Shown here: positions 14,466-18,158 of the stretch, in pieces | Layout: the number at the start of each line of letters is the position of its first letter | How positions within the stretch are numbered: the stretch's first letter is position 1 | Source of the DNA: Acidobacteriota bacterium | Lineage (GTDB): Bacteria; Acidobacteriota; Blastocatellia; Pyrinomonadales; Pyrinomonadaceae | Length of the DNA stretch: 18,158 bases | Direction: 5' to 3' | NCBI GenBank assembly: GCA_963169175.1 | Contig: CAUJFK010000122.1 | Coordinates: forward strand, 1-18,158 | Notes under the pieces: generated by a model | What the model was told of the DNA's origin: nothing | Seen by the model: the letters and a program-made list of their open reading frames with translations, nothing else | Database searches by the model: none | Position numbers and translations under genes: made by a program

Positions 14466-15623
14466 TCATGAAATAATTTCGGCGTTCAGACGGTGCAAAA
14501 CCGCCGAATCAAGTTCGCCCTTGATCGATTCGATCCCGATCTTGTTTATGATCTCCTCAGCGAACCCATATGTCAGCAAATTTCTAGCCAAGGTCTCGGG
14601 CAATCCGCGAGTGAGCAAATAAAACAGTTCTTCCTCTTCAAGCTGCCCGACGGTTGCGCCGTGGGCGCATTTTACGTCATCGTTGAATATCTCAAGCTGC
14701 GGTTTTGTATCGACTCGGGCGTCGTTCGACAAAAGCAAATTTTTGTTCGACTGCTGCGCGTCCGTGCCGTGTGCGTTTTCGCGGACAAATACCTTGCCGT
14801 TAAAAACGCCGCGCGATCGGTCATTCAAAACGCCTTTGTAGTTTTGATGCGACGTGCAGTTTGGCACCTGGTGATCGATGATCGAATGCGTGTCCGCGTG
14901 CTGATCACCTGAAAGCATATACAGCCCGTCAACCCACGCCTCGCCGCCCTCGGCGGTAAATTTCAAATCGATATCGTGCCGCGATATCGCAGCACCGATA
15001 TTGATGTTCGTCGAATTATATTGACTCCCGCGGCCGAGGCTTACTTCCGTAACGCCATAATGAAACGCTTCCGTCGCTTCTTTCTGTACGCGATAATGCG
15101 TCAAATTCGCCTCTGCCTCGACAATTATCTGCACGGCCGTGTTTGTAAACGACCTCGCCGATGAACCGTAAACACCGACGAGCGTCGCCTTGCTTCCGGC
15201 TTCGGCGATGACGATCACATGAGGAAACTCAGCCGTTCCATCCGGTGCCGCGAACGCAAATTCGATCGGTTCTTCGACCACCGTATCCTTCGGGATTCGC
15301 ACGACGGCGACTTCCGCAAAAGCAAGATTCAGTGCCGTGAATCCGTTCCTATCGAACGAAAAACGTCCAAGGATGTCACGGACATCATCATCCAATTTCG
15401 GCATCTCAAACCCAAAACGTCCGGTCGTCCATGCCTGCTTCCCGATCTCGGCGACGTTCGTGTATTTCCAATCCTCAAGCTGAGGCGTCGGAAAACCGTT
15501 CTCGGCAAAATACTCATACGCCCGCTCGCGAATCGTCCGCATTGCCTGATCGTTTTCCGTCTCGATCAACTTCTTAAACTCGTCCGCAAACTGCGTCCTT
15601 TTAACTGCAATAGATGAAACCAT
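14466..15623 (-). CDS. sufD: SufD, Fe-S cluster assembly protein
   Basis: A 385-residue SufD, the partner of SufB in the SufBC2D scaffold where clusters are built. Supporting features are the N-terminal helical part with PTPQLEDWKYTNVAEI, then a long right-handed beta-helix with VVEEPIEF, HVIVIAEAGSKATLVGVYGS, DIDLKFTAEGGEAWVDGLYM and the conserved C-terminal core NKNLLLSNDARVDTKPQLEI, then DDVKCAHGATVGQLEEEELF, LLTYGFAEEII. The CAHGATVG segment holds the conserved histidine and cysteine region. ATG 15623 is preferred over TTG 15641 because family members start shortly before the helix. sufB and sufC, usually just upstream, are replaced here by a membrane glycosyltransferase gene. Confidence 0.95.
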   Translation of the reverse strand: MVSSIAVKRTQFADEFKKLIETENDQAMRTIRERAYEYFAENGFPTPQLEDWKYTNVAEIGKQAWTTGRFGFEMPKLDDDVRDILGRFSFDRNGFTALNLAFAEVAVVRIPKDTVVEEPIEFAFAAPDGTAEFPHVIVIAEAGSKATLVGVYGSSARSFTNTAVQIIVEAEANLTHYRVQKEATEAFHYGVTEVSLGRGSQYNSTNINIGAAISRHDIDLKFTAEGGEAWVDGLYMLSGDQHADTHSIIDHQVPNCTSHQNYKGVLNDRSRGVFNGKVFVRENAHGTDAQQSNKNLLLSNDARVDTKPQLEIFNDDVKCAHGATVGQLEEEELFYLLTRGLPETLARNLLTYGFAEEIINKIGIESIKGELDSAVLHRLNAEIIS

Positions 15624-15646
15624 TCTAAAAAATACCTGCAAATTCT

Positions 15647-15670
15647 CTCTGTGTTCTCTGTGCCTCTGTG
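15647..15670. repeat. CTCTGTG heptamer repeated three times
   Basis: CTCTGTG occurs at 15647-15653, 15656-15662 and 15664-15670, spaced by 2 and 1 bases (CACAGAG on the minus strand). It fills most of the 63-base gap between the membrane glycosyltransferase and sufD. I recall very similar CACAGAG-rich intergenic words in many environmental bacterial genomes, but this cannot be checked here. Confidence 0.7.
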
Positions 15671-15686
15671 GTGAAAACCGCCTGTC

Positions 15687-17810
15687 CTAAAACAACTTCA
15701 CCAAACTAAACTTCTCGTCCGCATGGACAGTATTGGCCTTGTCCAAAATAAATTCTTTCGCTATCTTCAATTTCGCCTCGTTCTCGGTACGCGGCCTTGT
15801 ATCGTCAACCAGAGTCGAGCGGTTGTAATCGAACAAAAAGTCGTGCCGTGCCAACATATACTGCACATTCATCGCCGCCGCCTTTGCTTTTAGTTCCTGC
15901 AAATTACGCGATTCCCAAAGCATCTGACGCAATGTCCAATCCTCGAATAAATAATCCGAAACAACCGGACGGTCGAGGTTGTAAGTGTCCCGCCGCATAT
16001 TGATCAGCCAAACCCGCGCGTCTTTCGCGGTCGTTGTGTTCAGCGCTTGATAGAACGGATAGTAATCCAGATTCCGCGTCAAATATTGATCACGCGTTTC
16101 GCCGCCGAGTACGACACGCAGCGGAGCTTTTTGCAGAAACCATGCCGTCGCGGTCAATATTCCGCATACCGCCGCCGCGCTGATCGAATATTTCGCGGCC
16201 AGGTAAAGAGCGCTTTTCCGCTCGGCAATTCGCTCGATCGCCGCCGCAATGCCGACCGCAATGAGCGGCAAGATCGGCAGCAAATATCTAAGCTGCATGC
16301 TCGAAAACAGCCAAAACAAAAACACTACCGCCGCGACACCAACGCCGATCCGCACTTCGACCGGCAGATCGGATTTCCAAAGAGCAAATATCAAAAGCGG
16401 CAGCCCGATCAGGAACGCGACACCGAGTACGCCATCGAAAAACCTCGGTTCCTCCGGCTGTGCTTTCACGGAAACATTCCATGGTGCCATCAATTGGTCA
16501 GCGGCCGTTCCCGACACGCGGCCATACTGCGAATTCATCGCCTGGAACAGATTCGACCGCTCCGCATCCCAACCCGGCGCCGCGCTTGGCCAGATGTTCA
16601 TATAGAACGGAAAAACCGGACTGCCAGTCTCAGCCCACGTCTGCAAATACCACGGCGAGGCAATCACACCAGCCAGCACCAACGCGGCGAAACCACTCAC
16701 TAACATCTTTCCAACAGAGCTCGGTTCGCTATCTTTCGCCTTTCGAACCCGCAGCAAAACGATCAATCCGAAGGCGGCGACAACGACCAGCGAAGTTAAT
16801 TTCGCCGACAGCGCCGCGCCGAGAAATATCGCGATCAATATCAACCAACCATTCTCAAGCGTCCGCCACCAACGCGACAATGTATAAACCGCGAGCGCCA
16901 CATACAATGCCAGCGCAAGGTCAATATAAGCACTCGCCGCAACGTGATAAGCCGTCGGCACAGAGGCAATCATCAGCACCGCGATAAGCGACCATCGCCG
17001 CGAAATGCCGATCTCGCGCGCCCATCCAAAAACGGCCGCAAACAGCAGCGGAAAGAACATCCACATCGCCGCACCGGCCGCCGCCTCGGCCGCACGAGCA
17101 TTTACAAACCCGCCGAGCAGCATCGCCCAAACGACGTGCATCTCGTTTCCAAGCGCAAGATAGCTGGCAATGTTCCCTTCGATAAACGAGCTGCTGCCCT
17201 GTGCGATATACGCTTTCGGCACCGCGAAATGATAAAGCAGCGTGTCCTTCGCCGTCGGCGGGGCCAGTGCCGCGATGAACGACATAACCACCGGCACTGC
17301 GATCAAAACCAAAACTACTTTGTCAAAAACCGCCGCGCGTTCAGGCACACGGCTTTCCGCTTTTGCTTCTTTAACGCGGCGAAGCGCCAAAACCGCGAAG
17401 GCAATCCCAACGATCAACGCAACTGCAGCAGTCGCCCTCGAATAAGCACCCGCAAGTCCGAAAAAGAACCACAACACCGACCAAACAGCCGCACCGGCGG
17501 CAGTTTTCAATGCCAGTTCAAGTACATGCGAATGAACTTCGCTTCGCTGCGTCTTGATGAACGAAATAACAAAACTACCGACTCCAAACCAGGCCGCCGC
17601 TATCAATATCGCAACAACAACACCGACAAAACTATCGACAATGCCGCTGCCGCCCAACGGCCCGCCGCCGAGATTTTCAAAGAGCTTTCTGATCTGGCCG
17701 ATATCGGAACCGCGATTCGCCAGAAAAGCGAATATCAAAACAATCGCCCACACCGCGATTGCGATCGCGGACAAGGGAAGTCCGTGCTTTTCGGTTTTGA
17801 TTTCGGCCAA
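15687..17810 (-). CDS. GT-C-like integral membrane glycosyltransferase (GT39/ArnT-like)
   Basis: A 707-residue protein with a dozen or so hydrophobic segments in its first 540 residues and a soluble C-terminal part (about 560-707). After early helices comes APPTAKDTLLYHFAVPKAYI, resembling the first loop of GT-C enzymes, in which acidic residues bind a polyprenyl-phosphate sugar donor; the loop ASAYIDLALALYVALAVY and the segment MQLRYLLPILPLIAVGIAAA also fit that fold. It may add sugars to a lipid, protein or glycan outside the membrane; the acceptor is unknown. The start is TTG 17810, six bases after the DUF3703 stop, with GGGAG about ten bases upstream. No ATG near the N-terminus gives a better start. 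Confidence 0.75.
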   Translation of the reverse strand: MAEIKTEKHGLPLSAIAIAVWAIVLIFAFLANRGSDIGQIRKLFENLGGGPLGGSGIVDSFVGVVVAILIAAAWFGVGSFVISFIKTQRSEVHSHVLELALKTAAGAAVWSVLWFFFGLAGAYSRATAAVALIVGIAFAVLALRRVKEAKAESRVPERAAVFDKVVLVLIAVPVVMSFIAALAPPTAKDTLLYHFAVPKAYIAQGSSSFIEGNIASYLALGNEMHVVWAMLLGGFVNARAAEAAAGAAMWMFFPLLFAAVFGWAREIGISRRWSLIAVLMIASVPTAYHVAASAYIDLALALYVALAVYTLSRWWRTLENGWLILIAIFLGAALSAKLTSLVVVAAFGLIVLLRVRKAKDSEPSSVGKMLVSGFAALVLAGVIASPWYLQTWAETGSPVFPFYMNIWPSAAPGWDAERSNLFQAMNSQYGRVSGTAADQLMAPWNVSVKAQPEEPRFFDGVLGVAFLIGLPLLIFALWKSDLPVEVRIGVGVAAVVFLFWLFSSMQLRYLLPILPLIAVGIAAAIERIAERKSALYLAAKYSISAAAVCGILTATAWFLQKAPLRVVLGGETRDQYLTRNLDYYPFYQALNTTTAKDARVWLINMRRDTYNLDRPVVSDYLFEDWTLRQMLWESRNLQELKAKAAAMNVQYMLARHDFLFDYNRSTLVDDTRPRTENEAKLKIAKEFILDKANTVHADEKFSLVKLF

Positions 17811-17816
17811 TTCCGT

Positions 17817-18158
17817 CTATCTCCCAGCCTCGCGGAGTATCTCGGCGAGATCTTCTGGCACGGGCATTGGTTTTATCGGGCTGACATTCGCTCCGCCGGT
17901 GTTGCCTTTTGGATAAATGCCAAGCGGCGTTTTTGTCGCGGCACCGGCGATACGCAAAACTTGTCCGGCCGTTTCTTGAATGTCACGGGTTTTGATTCCG
18001 TGTTTGAGCATCAGCACATGGACACGCGTGTGATAATAAGTACTCGTCTGGCCCAGAACATGAGCACGTTCAAGGTGTCGAAACGCGGCCTCGTCGTCGC
18101 CCGCTTTGCTTAGTTCAGCGGCCCGCGCGATCTCGGCTTCGATATGTTCTTCGAGCGA
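17817..18158 (-). CDS. DUF3703 family protein (5' end cut by right edge)
   Basis: An open frame enters from the right edge and gives 113 residues to a TAG at 17817. It matches DUF3703 in EAAFRHLERAHVLGQTSTYY, HTRVHVLMLKHGIKTRD, and the hallmark YPKGNTGGANVSPIKPMPVP followed by EDLAEIL. The first helix pair looks TPR-like. The family is about 120 residues, so only a few N-terminal residues are probably missing. Function is unknown. It precedes the membrane glycosyltransferase by six bases and is likely cotranscribed with it. Confidence 0.88.
   Translation of the reverse strand, partial: SLEEHIEAEIARAAELSKAGDDEAAFRHLERAHVLGQTSTYYHTRVHVLMLKHGIKTRDIQETAGQVLRIAGAATKTPLGIYPKGNTGGANVSPIKPMPVPEDLAEILREAGR

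Noticed and set aside
16944..18113. 389-residue plus-strand open frame
   Set aside because: It is antisense to the membrane glycosyltransferase and DUF3703 genes, is rich in Arg/His/Asn with no family motifs, and has the look of a shadow of hydrophobic coding DNA.
1..18158. CRISPR array, insertion sequence, prophage or tRNA gene
   Set aside because: No regularly spaced repeats of CRISPR length, no transposase or integrase motifs, and no cloverleaf-like sequence were found on either strand.

Overview
This is an 18.2 kb chromosomal window of moderate GC with no phage, transposon, CRISPR, tRNA or rRNA signal. The gene content (a SufU-type SUF system, an Nfu with an Nfu_N domain, WecG/TagA- and WbaP-type polysaccharide enzymes, a group III truncated haemoglobin, DUF3703, DUF4160 and DUF2442) and short heptamer-based intergenic repeats suggest Acidobacteriota, perhaps class Blastocatellia. 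That placement is inference; no ribosomal gene is present to confirm it.

Left part (1-3015). A GAF-like coiled-coil protein runs off the left edge on the minus strand. It is followed, also on the minus strand, by an Nfu-type iron-sulfur carrier, a two-helix membrane peptide with an almost perfect ribosome binding site, and the release-factor methyltransferase PrmC.

Polysaccharide block (3012-6598). A polyprenyl-phosphate glycosyl-1-phosphate transferase (minus strand, coupled to prmC) diverges from two plus-strand glycosyltransferases, a GT4 enzyme and a WecG/TagA/CpsF enzyme. Together they look like initiating and extending enzymes of a lipid-linked exopolysaccharide or secondary cell-wall glycan.

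Middle (6875-10496). A DUF4149-like membrane protein is followed one base later by a protein related to selenoprotein B of D-proline/glycine reductase that contains no cysteine or selenocysteine. A UPF0314/DUF2585 membrane protein and a GlpD-type FAD glycerol-3-phosphate dehydrogenase then diverge from each other.

Right part (10497-18158). A long, tightly packed minus-strand gene train, in transcription order: DUF3703 (cut by the edge), a large GT-C-like membrane glycosyltransferase, sufD, DUF4160, DUF2442, sufS, two unknown small genes, a small WYGR protein, a minimal nucleotidyltransferase, sufU, and a group III truncated haemoglobin. Nearly every junction from sufD onward is an overlap or a gap of a few bases. 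The core Fe-S assembly genes sufD, sufS and sufU are thus interleaved with two pairs that resemble toxin-antitoxin or defence-type modules and with two unrecognised genes. This is the most unusual feature of the window. sufB and sufC are not seen here.
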